Below, piece after piece: positions 37,143 to 45,183 of a stretch of 64,000 nt of DNA. The DNA is taken from contig NZ_LFIO01001304.1 in NCBI RefSeq assembly GCF_001187535.1, forward strand, positions 248,001 through 312,000, read 5' to 3'. Position 1 is the stretch's first letter; every line of letters starts with the position of its first letter. The position numbers and the translations under genes are program-made. The DNA comes from Rhizobium ecuadorense. Its GTDB lineage: Bacteria > Pseudomonadota > Alphaproteobacteria > Rhizobiales > Rhizobiaceae. Under the pieces are notes generated by a model, which saw only the letters and a list, made by a program, of their open reading frames with translations, made no database searches and was not told the origin of the DNA.

Positions 37143-38066
37143 ATGATCATCTCATTCGACATCGGCGGCTCCGCCATCAAGGGCGGCATCGCCCGCTCCG
37201 AGACGGACATCGTCCCCCTCGGCCGGCGACCAACGCCGAGAGATGATTTTGCCGCTTTCGTCGCGACCTTGCGCGCCATCATCGCCGAGACAGGCGAAAA
37301 CCCGGGCCGTATCGCGCTCTCCATCGCCGGCGTCGTCGATCCCGATACGCAGCGGCTGATCTGCGCCAACATCCCCTGCATCCATGACCGGACGCTGGCC
37401 GCCGATCTCGAAGCCGAACTCGGCCTGCCGGCGCTGATCGCCAACGACGCCGACTGTTTCGCAATCGCCGAAGCCGGCCTCGGCGCCGGTCGCGGCCACC
37501 GCATCGTCTTCGGCGCCATTCTCGGCACCGGCGTCGGCGGCGGCCTGGTCGCCGACGGCCGTCTCGTCAACGAGGCCGGCGGCTTCGCCGGCGAATGGGG
37601 TCACGGGCCGATCATCGCATCCGCGGCCGGCAATCCGCCGGTCGCCATTCCCGCCTATGCCTGCGGCTGCGGCCAGAAAGGCTGCGTCGACACCGTCGGC
37701 GGCGCCCGCGGCCTGGAACGGCTGCACAAGACGCTGCATGATCTCGACCTTTCCAGCGAAGAGATCATCGCTCAATGGCAACATGGCGAGGAGGAGGCGA
37801 CACGGACGATCGACGTCTATGTCGATCTCGTCGCCTCGCCCCTGGCGCTGACGATCAACATCACCGGCGCCACCATCGTCCCGGTCGGCGGCGGTCTGTC
37901 CAATGTCGAGCCGCTGCTTGCCGAACTCGACCACGCCGTGCGCGCCCGCATTCTGCGCAAATTCGACCGGCCGCTGGTGGTGCGCAGCCAATGCCGCATC
38001 GAACCCGGTCTGATCGGCGCAGCGCTGCTGGGGCTGAAAGCGGAACCGTTGCTTTCTAAAGCATAG
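37143..38066 (+). CDS. ROK-family sugar kinase (N-acetylglucosamine/N-acetylmannosamine kinase-like)
   Basis: 307 residues, start ATG at 37143 preceded by CAGGGTGG. The ATP motif is SFDIGGSAIKGG (about residues 4-15), and the catalytic Asp region is ANDADCFAIAE (about 100-110). The ROK zinc site is visible as GHGP followed by CGCGQKGCVDT (about 176-186). It is convergent with a hexosaminidase gene (11-base overlap), which supports N-acetylhexosamine as substrate. Glucokinase activity cannot be excluded. Confidence 0.85.
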   Translation: MIISFDIGGSAIKGGIARSETDIVPLGRRPTPRDDFAAFVATLRAIIAETGENPGRIALSIAGVVDPDTQRLICANIPCIHDRTLAADLEAELGLPALIANDADCFAIAEAGLGAGRGHRIVFGAILGTGVGGGLVADGRLVNEAGGFAGEWGHGPIIASAAGNPPVAIPAYACGCGQKGCVDTVGGARGLERLHKTLHDLDLSSEEIIAQWQHGEEEATRTIDVYVDLVASPLALTINITGATIVPVGGGLSNVEPLLAELDHAVRARILRKFDRPLVVRSQCRIEPGLIGAALLGLKAEPLLSKA

Positions 38067-39966
38067 GCCACATCCGCACGATCGCTGCGAACCGGTCCCA
38101 ATCCTTCCGGTCCAACGGTGTCCATGCAGCTTCGGCGACAGCCGGAAGACGCGGAAAGACCAGCCGGTTGAAATAGGCGCGCGAGATGAAGTTTTCAGTC
38201 CAGATGCAGGCCTGGATGCCGCGTATCTTCTGCTGCAGCGCCTGCGGCAGCTCGCCCTCGGCCTCGTAAGCATAGGTGTGTTCCGGGGCCGAATGGCCTG
38301 CCCATGCCGCGCCGGGCTCGGCCCAGGCTTCGGCCTGCGCCATGTCGAGATAATAGGCCTGCCCCGGCGTCATCACCACGTCGTAACCCTGCTGCGCCAG
38401 CTCGATGCCGACGGCGGGCTTTTCCCAGGCCATCAGCAGCGTGCCGTCGCGGTCGACGCCGCCGCCATGCGAGACCTCGTTCCAGCCGGCGAGCTTCCGG
38501 CCACGCTCCGACAGCATCGTCTTGATGCGTTTCAGGAAATAGGACTGCAGCTCGGCGGTGCCGGCAAGCTTCTCCCGTCTCATCAGCGCCTGGCAGAGAG
38601 GGGAGGAAAGCCAGGCGCCCTGCGCCACCTCATCACCGCCGATATGGAGATACGCGCTCGGAAACAGCGCCACGATCTCGTCGAACACCTTGCCGAGAAA
38701 TTCATAGGTGAATTCGACCGCGGGATTGAGGGCATTGTTGGGATAACCCTGCACCGCGCGATAGCTGTCCGGCGCCTCCTGCCCGTCGACGAGCTCCGGC
38801 AGCGAGAGCAAGGCTGCGGTGCTGTGGCCGGGAATGTCGATTTCCGGCACGACCTCGACACCGAGCGAGGTGGCATGCGCAACGATCCGCCGGATATCAT
38901 CCTGCGTGTAATGGCCGGCGCGTGTTTCCGCTCCGTCGCCGAGTTGCGGCACGAGCACCTCATCCGGCCCGCGCCGCGCGCCGATCTCCGTCAGCGCCGG
39001 ATAGGCCTTGATCTCCAGCCGCCAGGCTTCGTCGTCGGTCAGGTGCCAATGAAAGATATTGAGCTTGTTCCAGGCGAGAATATCGATCAGCCGCAGGACG
39101 TCGGCGACCGGATAGAACTGCCGGGACACATCGAGATGGCAGCCGCGCCAGTCATAACGCGGCTGGTCGGCGATCGTGCCGAAATTGGGGAACTTGAAGC
39201 GCTCACCATCGGTGCGGGCGCCATGCAGCAGTTGCGCCAGGCTGATCAGCCCATAGCGCCGCCCCGCTTCATCGGCGCTCGACAGCACGATCTCATGCGC
39301 GGTGAAACGCAGCTCGTAGGCGAAGGCGGCGATCGACGATTCGGCGACGAAACGAATACGCCGCCCGCCTTCGACATCACTCAGCGAAAATGGCGCGTCT
39401 TCGGCTGGGTAGAAGCGCTGGTAAAGTGAAAGAACCTGAGAGAGGGCCTCGATCGCATCAGGCCGCGTCCTCTCGGCCGGATAGAGGGTGGCCGGCAAGT
39501 CACCCGCCTTCAGCCCGAGCGATAGCGGCCAAGGGAGCAACGCATAGGGTTCATCGGCCTTACCAGGCGGCAAGAGCGGCGGCGACACACCGCCATCCCG
39601 GCCTTCGAGCATCAGATCGCCGAAATCGACGGGAAGGTGACGGCCGTCGGCCAGTGTCAGATAGGCGGATTTAACGCCAGCCGTGACATGTTTCGGCTCT
39701 CTGCTCAGCCCCTCGACCGTGAACCGCCAGCACCCTTCCGGCGGCACGCTCAGCCCCTCGGGTGGCAGGAACTCATGGAAGTGCGCGACCTGTCGCTTGA
39801 TGCTGCCGCCGTCGCAGACATGCTTGTCGGCAACCCGCGTCTCCGACGTATAGGCGAGCGAGAAGCCGGACAGCGGCTCGGCCGAAAGATTGCGGAGCGT
39901 GAAGGTCAAGCGCCCGAAACTGCCTTCGACCGGGCACCAGCTTGTCTCAAGACGATAATCGACCAT
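38056..39966 (-). CDS. Family 20 beta-N-acetylhexosaminidase
   Basis: 636 residues. An N-terminal beta-sandwich region and a GH20b-like domain (to about 265) precede the catalytic TIM barrel (about 270-610). The catalytic Asp-Glu pair is in HIGGDEVAQGAW (about 440-451) and the substrate-binding WHLTDDEAWRLEIKAYP block lies near 310. No signal peptide is seen at MVDYRLETSW, so it is probably cytoplasmic and acts on imported chito-oligosaccharides or muropeptide fragments, releasing GlcNAc for the neighbouring ROK kinase. Confidence 0.9.
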   Translation of the reverse strand: MVDYRLETSWCPVEGSFGRLTFTLRNLSAEPLSGFSLAYTSETRVADKHVCDGGSIKRQVAHFHEFLPPEGLSVPPEGCWRFTVEGLSREPKHVTAGVKSAYLTLADGRHLPVDFGDLMLEGRDGGVSPPLLPPGKADEPYALLPWPLSLGLKAGDLPATLYPAERTRPDAIEALSQVLSLYQRFYPAEDAPFSLSDVEGGRRIRFVAESSIAAFAYELRFTAHEIVLSSADEAGRRYGLISLAQLLHGARTDGERFKFPNFGTIADQPRYDWRGCHLDVSRQFYPVADVLRLIDILAWNKLNIFHWHLTDDEAWRLEIKAYPALTEIGARRGPDEVLVPQLGDGAETRAGHYTQDDIRRIVAHATSLGVEVVPEIDIPGHSTAALLSLPELVDGQEAPDSYRAVQGYPNNALNPAVEFTYEFLGKVFDEIVALFPSAYLHIGGDEVAQGAWLSSPLCQALMRREKLAGTAELQSYFLKRIKTMLSERGRKLAGWNEVSHGGGVDRDGTLLMAWEKPAVGIELAQQGYDVVMTPGQAYYLDMAQAEAWAEPGAAWAGHSAPEHTYAYEAEGELPQALQQKIRGIQACIWTENFISRAYFNRLVFPRLPAVAEAAWTPLDRKDWDRFAAIVRMWPML

Positions 39967-40089
39967 GTCGCGCCCTCCCCGTCAACGAACGGCCGGGATC
40001 ACGGCTGACTTCCGGCATTCCTTTGCAGCTTAGCCTGTTCGGGACGGCAATGGAATCGGCGCGAACTCAGGCGAGGCGAATAGCGATGA

Positions 40090-40157
40090 GAATCCAGAAT
40101 GGTCAGTACGGTCGCAACGAGGATGCCGCCTATCATACCGCAGCCAAGCGGACCCCG
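40090..40157 (-). pseudogene. Remnant of an RND efflux pump gene
   Basis: On the minus strand this stretch reads GPLGCGMIGGILVATVLTIL. It matches GPLAYAMMGGILVATVLTIL near the C-terminus of the intact RND pump at 50654-53800. At DNA level 66 bases (40091-40156) differ at about 12 positions from 50779-50844, in the same orientation. Homology stops on both sides and no start or full domain is present. It marks the left edge of the accessory block. Confidence 0.7.
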
Positions 40158-40170
40158 GCGACCAGATCGC

Positions 40171-40842
40171 CTATGGGGCGCCATGCAGATGGCGTATGAA
40201 ATCTGCGAAAAAGGCTGAGGCATGGATGGCTCTTTTATGCACGGCGATCGTCTGGGGGATTTCGGAGAATGTTTCTTCCAAGAGCCGGAAGCCCGAAATG
40301 CGCACCGAAGTCTGAATGAGATATTCGGTCAACCCGGCAGCCGCGTCACACTGGGATCCGACAAGTAGATCGACGGCTGCTGCGGGGCTGTCAGTGTGGA
40401 AAACCGTTGCTCTTTCAAGCATTCGTTCGAGCTGTTTCGTGTAGGCTGCACTCCTTGCAGAGGCGATCCGGACTCCCTCGACGTCAACGTCCTGGACCCG
40501 CCGGAAGGACGAACTGTCAGGCACGAGGTAGGTCGCTTTGACGGAGATGTATGGAGGCGAAAAGGAGAAACGGTCGGCTCTGGATGGATCCGAAGCAATG
40601 AAAGCAATGTCCCATTCATCGCCGTCTGCATCGGCGAGTATGTCGGCGGCCGAGCCGTACTGGATCAGGAAGAGGCCGCAATCAAGTTGTTCGGCGATCT
40701 TGCGGGCTATCTCGGCGCTCGGACCGACCAAGGCGCCCGCCTCATCGTCCCGTCGGACCAACGCCGAATTTGACATGTTGACGGCGGCCCTGATCGCGCC
40801 GGTCGGCGCTATCTCAGCCAAAATCTGCTTCCGCGTCGGCAT
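40171..40842 (-). CDS. Family 3 substrate-binding-protein homologue without signal peptide
   Basis: 223 residues with the bilobal family 3 (amino-acid/polar-solute) binding fold: IRAAVNMSNSALVRRD (about 17-32), WDIAFIASDPSRADRFSFSP (about 76-95), then a hinge and second lobe. There is no hydrophobic signal peptide at MPTRKQILAEIAP, so the protein should stay in the cytoplasm. It ends the left operon, 11 bases after the aldolase. It may be an intracellular sensor, carrier or enzyme. Which of these is not shown. Confidence 0.7.
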   Translation of the reverse strand: MPTRKQILAEIAPTGAIRAAVNMSNSALVRRDDEAGALVGPSAEIARKIAEQLDCGLFLIQYGSAADILADADGDEWDIAFIASDPSRADRFSFSPPYISVKATYLVPDSSSFRRVQDVDVEGVRIASARSAAYTKQLERMLERATVFHTDSPAAAVDLLVGSQCDAAAGLTEYLIQTSVRISGFRLLEETFSEIPQTIAVHKRAIHASAFFADFIRHLHGAP

Positions 40843-40853
40843 CTTCGAACTCC

Positions 40854-41618
40854 CTAAGATGCGAACCTGGCCGCGAGCGCTTCGGATCCTCTTGCAAGCA
40901 GGGCGACGTCTACACCGACTGCGGTAAACAGCGTCCCCAGCGAAATGCAGCGGGCTGCGAACTTCTGGTCGGGGGTGAGTATGCCGGTCGGTTTCCCAAG
41001 CGCCTTCAGACGCCTTATCGCGTCTTCGATCGCAGCAACCACATCAGGGTGACCCGGTTGACCAGGATGGCCAAAGCTCGCCGCGAGATCAGCCGGTCCG
41101 ATGAAGATGCCGTCCACTCCTTCGACAGCGGCGATGGATTCGAGACGATCGAGCGCTTCACGGGTCTCGATTTGAAGAAGCAGGCATATCTCCTGCTCCG
41201 CGATCTGCGCGTAGTTCGCAACACGCCCGAAGCGGGTGGCACGCGTCAAGGCGGAGACACCACGAATCCCGCGCGGCGGATACCGTATGGCTGCTACAGC
41301 GGCCATCGCCTCCTCCTCATTCTGCACATATGGAACAAGCAGCGTCTGCACGCCGATGTCCAGGAACCGCTTGATCAGCACGGGGTCGTTGAAGGCAGGG
41401 CGTACGACGGGCGAAACCTTGTAGGGCGCGACCGCCTGCAATTGGGGCAGGACGGTGAGGACGTCACTGGGAGAATGCTCGGTGTCGAACAGCAGCCAGT
41501 CGAAACCCGATGGCGCGACGATCTCCGCTGCGTAGCTTCCCGGAAGGCCGCACCATAGACCGATCTGGCTTTGTCCGGCCATGAGCTTTCGTTTAAAGTG
41601 ATTGACAGGGAGTTCCAT
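40854..41618 (-). CDS. HpcH/HpaI-family aldolase
   Basis: Class II (metal-dependent) pyruvate-type aldolase of 254 residues from the ATG at 41618. Seen motifs are the base His in FDTEHSPSD (H48), Arg in VVRPAFND, metal ligand Glu in QIETREAL and metal ligand Asp in FIGPADLAASFG. HpaI cleaves 4-hydroxy-2-oxo-heptanedioate to pyruvate and succinic semialdehyde, and relatives act on similar oxo-acids. It lies 7 bases after the hydratase gene, the usual order of consecutive meta-pathway steps. Confidence 0.85.
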   Translation of the reverse strand: MELPVNHFKRKLMAGQSQIGLWCGLPGSYAAEIVAPSGFDWLLFDTEHSPSDVLTVLPQLQAVAPYKVSPVVRPAFNDPVLIKRFLDIGVQTLLVPYVQNEEEAMAAVAAIRYPPRGIRGVSALTRATRFGRVANYAQIAEQEICLLLQIETREALDRLESIAAVEGVDGIFIGPADLAASFGHPGQPGHPDVVAAIEDAIRRLKALGKPTGILTPDQKFAARCISLGTLFTAVGVDVALLARGSEALAARFAS

Positions 41619-41625
41619 CGCCACC

Positions 41626-42408
41626 TCACACGAACGAAACGCCGATGGAGCCGACCGGCCCATAATCGGCCTGGATGACGTCGCCTTTGGCGATATCCAC
41701 GGGGCGGGTGAACGAGCCGGCAAGAACGATCTGGCCCTTCTTCAAGCCGCCCCCGACAGCATGGAGCTTGTTCACGAGCCATGCAATTCCGGCGGCTGGA
41801 TGGCCCATGATGGCTGCGGAAACGCCGGATTCCTCGATGATGCCGTTTTTCGAAAGCGTCGCACCGACCCAGCGGATATCGACATCCATCGGTCGAACGA
41901 TGCGACCACCTATGACGATCGCTCCGAAAGCCGCGTTGTCGGCGATTGTGTCGGTGATGGCTCTTGGCACTTCGGTTCGATAGTCGATGATTTCGAGAGC
42001 GGGAACGACAAATTCGGTCGCCCGCATGACGTCATAGATGCGGGTGCTTGGACCTTCGAGATCCTCGCCCATTACGAATGCGAGTTCGACTTCGAGACGG
42101 GGCTTGATGAACAGATCCGCTTTGATCTGCGCTCCGTCATTGAAGAGAGCGTCGTCGAGAATGACGCCGTAATCGGGTTCCGTCATTTTCGAGGCCATCT
42201 GCATTGCCCGCGACGTTAGTCCGATCTTGTGGCCAGCGATTCGTGCGCCTTTCGCAATCCGCGCCTGCGCCCAGAGCGCTTGTATTTTGTAGGCGTCTTC
42301 GAGGTCCAGGTTCGGATATGTCTTGCTTGGTTGGACGATTGGTTTGCGTTCGACTTCGGCCTTCAGCAGCGCGTCAGCTGCCTCCTGGCGTTCCTTGTCC
42401 GTCATCAT
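41626..42408 (-). CDS. 2-oxo-hepta-3-ene-1,7-dioate hydratase-like enzyme (HpaH/MhpD family)
   Basis: 260 residues, FAH-superfamily hydratase. The segments GHKIGLTSRAMQ (about 59-70), PRLEVELAFVMGEDL (about 103-117), PALEIIDYR and MGHPAAGIAWLVNKL match HpaH/HpcG and 2-oxopent-4-enoate hydratases. It adds water to a 2-oxo-enoate made after ring opening, giving the substrate of the adjacent aldolase. The side chain of the real substrate (carboxylate or not) is not determined by what I can see. Confidence 0.85.
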   Translation of the reverse strand: MMTDKERQEAADALLKAEVERKPIVQPSKTYPNLDLEDAYKIQALWAQARIAKGARIAGHKIGLTSRAMQMASKMTEPDYGVILDDALFNDGAQIKADLFIKPRLEVELAFVMGEDLEGPSTRIYDVMRATEFVVPALEIIDYRTEVPRAITDTIADNAAFGAIVIGGRIVRPMDVDIRWVGATLSKNGIIEESGVSAAIMGHPAAGIAWLVNKLHAVGGGLKKGQIVLAGSFTRPVDIAKGDVIQADYGPVGSIGVSFV

Positions 42409-42429
42409 GATTTGGCTCTGCTGCTTTCG

Positions 42430-43323
42430 TTATTTGATCGGAGGGCGTGGCAGGGCTGCCTCGCCTGGCTCCATGACATATGTGTAATCGAGCGAGAACC
42501 ACGGCCCTGAAATGTCCGTATCGGACGGGTGTGGCTCTTCATGCCGGACGAAGTCGCCGGTCAACGCCGCGGTCACGCCAAACTGCACGTCGGAGTCGAT
42601 GTTCGGATCGCTCGGATCAAAGACCTGCGAGATGAGTGTCTTGTATCCGTGCTTGAAGATGAGCGCGTGCAGATGGGCGGGGCGATAGGGGTGGCGGCCT
42701 TGCGCCTTGAGAAGGCGACCCACGACCCCGTCGACTGGGATCGGATAGCCAACCATTTTGACCGTCCTGAACCAGAAGCGGCCTTCTTCGTCCGTGGTGA
42801 GCTTCCCGCGGAGATTCATTTCTGCCTGGTCGGGATCTTGGTTCTCGTAAAGACCGACAGGCGACGCGTGCCACACGTCGACCTCGGCGCCTACGATAGG
42901 CTTGCCCTTCCGATCGATCACCTTCGCATGGACGAACAAAGGCGTGCCTGGAGTCTCGGACCGGATGATGGTTCCGCCGTTCTCGACTCGCGGCGAGTTA
43001 AGCCGCCAGAATGGCCCGAGCAACGATTGCGACGTCTCTGTCTGCCCCTTGTCGCCGTTATTGAGCAGGCAGACGAGCGAAGAGACCCCGAGCGACCCTG
43101 CCATGAGCACGAGCTCGTTGTGACTGTCAGTCTGCAATTGGCCAATTTCGTTGAGGACCGCCGTGGCCTCCCGGAATTCGGCTTCGGAAAGCCTGACCTC
43201 CCGTACGAATGCGTGGAGATGCTTCACCATTGCGACGAGTATTTCACGCAGCCTGGGATCCTCGGTGCGGTTCATCACAGCGACGACGGCAGGCGTTACC
43301 TCGCTCTCAGTTCTGATTGGCAT
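42430..43323 (-). CDS. Intradiol ring-cleavage dioxygenase (hydroxyquinol/catechol 1,2-dioxygenase type)
   Basis: Non-haem Fe(III) dioxygenase of 297 residues. It has an N-terminal helical dimerisation domain (about 10-100) and then the catalytic beta-sandwich. The iron ligands can be placed as Y159 (VGLYENQ), Y193 (VGYPIPVDG), H217 and H219 (RPAHLHALI). The length and N-terminal domain fit catechol/hydroxyquinol 1,2-dioxygenases and not the shorter protocatechuate 3,4-dioxygenase subunits. It is the first gene of the left operon and the only ring-cleavage enzyme here. GAGGAGGTGG precedes the ATG. Confidence 0.9.
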   Translation of the reverse strand: MPIRTESEVTPAVVAVMNRTEDPRLREILVAMVKHLHAFVREVRLSEAEFREATAVLNEIGQLQTDSHNELVLMAGSLGVSSLVCLLNNGDKGQTETSQSLLGPFWRLNSPRVENGGTIIRSETPGTPLFVHAKVIDRKGKPIVGAEVDVWHASPVGLYENQDPDQAEMNLRGKLTTDEEGRFWFRTVKMVGYPIPVDGVVGRLLKAQGRHPYRPAHLHALIFKHGYKTLISQVFDPSDPNIDSDVQFGVTAALTGDFVRHEEPHPSDTDISGPWFSLDYTYVMEPGEAALPRPPIK

Positions 43324-43355
43324 TCAGCCACCTCCTCATGGAGCGCCGAATATAA

Positions 43356-43371
43356 AAATAATCGATTATTT
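43356..43371. promoter_or_regulatory. Candidate GntR operator O1
   Basis: Perfect 16-bp palindrome AAATAATCGATTATTT, 33 bases upstream of the dioxygenase start, in an AT-rich control region between divergent operons. Confidence 0.6.
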
Positions 43372-43431
43372 GTCAAGCAAGCGAAAATCTCCCAACCGCG
43401 CTCGCCTACCTCATCTCTTGCGAAGACCATC

Positions 43432-43445
43432 ATCAATTAATTGAT
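43432..43445. promoter_or_regulatory. Candidate GntR operator O2
   Basis: Perfect 14-bp palindrome ATCAATTAATTGAT, in the middle of the divergent control region. It shares the ATTGAT/ATCGAT-like edges with O1 but has a different centre, so it could be a second regulator's site. Confidence 0.45.
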
Positions 43446-43520
43446 TATCATAAGAAAACTCTGTTAAAATCACTCCTTCTCCAGGAAGCTCGATCGCTAG
43501 CACTGACGACAAGTTGACAT

Positions 43521-43535
43521 AAATAATCGTTTATT
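43521..43535. promoter_or_regulatory. Candidate GntR operator O3 (imperfect)
   Basis: AAATAATCGTTTATT repeats the left half of O1 exactly (AAATAATCG) and has a related right half. It lies 44 bases before the gntR start, so it may mediate autoregulation. Confidence 0.5.
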
Positions 43536-43578
43536 ATATCGATCATCGAAAGTTAAGCCGGATTGCCTGGGAGGAGTG

Positions 43579-44316
43579 ATGGACTCGAGCGACGACAGCG
43601 GCCATGGCGCGCCGACAGAAGAAGATGCGCCGCCCGCCACCTTCGCCGACGATGGAAAAAACACCATCGGAAGCCAGCTCGCATCGCGTCTTCGAGAGGC
43701 GATCATTTCCGGCGAACTGGAGGCGGGCAGCAAGATCAATCTCGACAAGGCCCGGAAGACGTTCAATGTCAGCCTCAGCCCGTTGCGCGAAGGCCTGGCC
43801 CGACTCATTTCCGACGGCCTGGTTGAGTTTCAGGACAATCGAGGCTATCGCGTCGCCCCGATCTCGCTTGCCAATCTCGAGGAAGTTACGACCCTTCGGG
43901 AGGAGCTCGAGGTATTCGCACTGCGCGAATCCATTCGCATGGGCGACATCGAGTGGGAGGGCAACATCATGCGTGCGCTCCATCGCCTGAACCGAACCGA
44001 GCGCGACGCCGCCCGTCCCGAAACGCTGGAACACTGGGAAGCGCTGCATCGCGAATTCCACCTCACCTTAATCTCGGGCTGTGGCAAGCCGCTGCTTCTC
44101 CACTTCTGCAATCTTCTGCTGAATCTCAACGACCGATACCGCCGCGCCTTCCTCATCCGTACATCCGGGGACCGCAACGTAGGCCAGGAGCACAGCGAGA
44201 TTGCGCAGGGTGCGGTGGTGCGAGACGTTGACTATGCCTGCGAGAAGCTGCGCCAGCACATCCACCGGACCGGGACCAATCTTCGAAATCATCTTGCGAC
44301 GAAAGGTGTCGTATGA
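43579..44316 (+). CDS. GntR-family (FCD domain) regulator of the divergent catabolic operons
   Basis: 245 residues from the ATG at 43579 with GGGAGG five bases before it. A 25-residue acidic N-terminal extension precedes the winged helix-turn-helix (about residues 28-95; INLDKARKTFNVSLSPLREGL). The C-terminal FCD all-helical ligand domain (about 105-235) has the metal/ligand-binding pattern seen as HREFHLTLIS and later HSEIAQG. The stop overlaps the start of the next gene by four bases. Control of both operons is inferred from the shared region with repeated AATAATCG sites. Confidence 0.88.
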   Translation: MDSSDDSGHGAPTEEDAPPATFADDGKNTIGSQLASRLREAIISGELEAGSKINLDKARKTFNVSLSPLREGLARLISDGLVEFQDNRGYRVAPISLANLEEVTTLREELEVFALRESIRMGDIEWEGNIMRALHRLNRTERDAARPETLEHWEALHREFHLTLISGCGKPLLLHFCNLLLNLNDRYRRAFLIRTSGDRNVGQEHSEIAQGAVVRDVDYACEKLRQHIHRTGTNLRNHLATKGVV

Positions 44317-45137
44317 TGGCCGCCTCAACATCAAAGTCGCCCGTCCCGATCGGCGTGGCGCATTTCTCGTCTATAATGCTGCCCCCCGCGGAGTTCGCGA
44401 AGATTGCCAAACGGGCAGGTTTCACCAGGATCGGCCTCAGGCTCCATCCAGCCTTTCCCGGTGCGCCGTATTATGAACTGCCTGTCGGCAGCGCAGCAGC
44501 CGGAGAGTTGAAGGCTGTGCTTGCCGGCGAAGAAGTCGAGGTCTTCGATATCGAGTTCTTCGTGATCGATCCCGCTTTCGACGCATCGTCAGTGGAGGCG
44601 ACCGTCGCAGCAGCTGCGAATATTGGAGCGCGTCGGCTCAGCGTCTGCGGTGACGATCCGGATCATGCCAGGCTGCTATCGAACTTTTCGGATTTCTGCG
44701 TCCTCGCGGAACGGTACGGGTTGGCGGTTGATATCGAGAACATGGGCTGGCGGGTTGTCAAAGCCTTTGCAGATGGCATCGACCTCGTGACCGAGGCGGG
44801 GATGGAGAATGCCGGCGTTCTCGTCGACGGCATTCATTTCTTCAGGAACGGTGCGGCTCTGGCAGACTTACGAGCCAACCTCGACAAAGTGAAGCACGTC
44901 CAACTATGCGACGTGGCCGGTCCGGCGCCGACGAAGCCGGAGGAAATGATCGCGGAAGCAAGAAGCGACCGACTGCCTCCAGGGGAAGGTGAGTTGCCGT
45001 TGGACGATCTGGTTGCTGCGGTCGGCGCCGCCGCGTCCATCTCGGTGGAGGTGCCTTTGGTCGGATCCATGGCGCCGGAGGTCCACCTTAAACATCTTTT
45101 CGGCTGCGCGGAAAGAATAGTCGGACCGGATCGATAG
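44313..45137 (+). CDS. Xylose-isomerase-like TIM-barrel enzyme, possible 3-dehydroshikimate dehydratase
   Basis: 274 residues. Metal ligands of the superfamily can be placed as E142 (VDIENMGW), D172 and H175 (VDGIHFFR), H195/Q197 (KHVQLCD) and E246 (SVEVPL), so the divalent-metal site looks intact. This superfamily includes sugar-phosphate isomerases and the AsbF/QuiC-type dehydratases that make protocatechuate from 3-dehydroshikimate. Neighbouring quinate/shikimate dehydrogenase and dehydroquinase genes favour the latter reading, but the family is diverse and a sugar-acid isomerase remains possible. It is translationally coupled to gntR. Confidence 0.65.
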   Translation: MMAASTSKSPVPIGVAHFSSIMLPPAEFAKIAKRAGFTRIGLRLHPAFPGAPYYELPVGSAAAGELKAVLAGEEVEVFDIEFFVIDPAFDASSVEATVAAAANIGARRLSVCGDDPDHARLLSNFSDFCVLAERYGLAVDIENMGWRVVKAFADGIDLVTEAGMENAGVLVDGIHFFRNGAALADLRANLDKVKHVQLCDVAGPAPTKPEEMIAEARSDRLPPGEGELPLDDLVAAVGAAASISVEVPLVGSMAPEVHLKHLFGCAERIVGPDR

Positions 45138-45183
45138 TCCGGCGCGGATGCAGGTGATCCGCACCGGAAGGAGGAAATCATAC

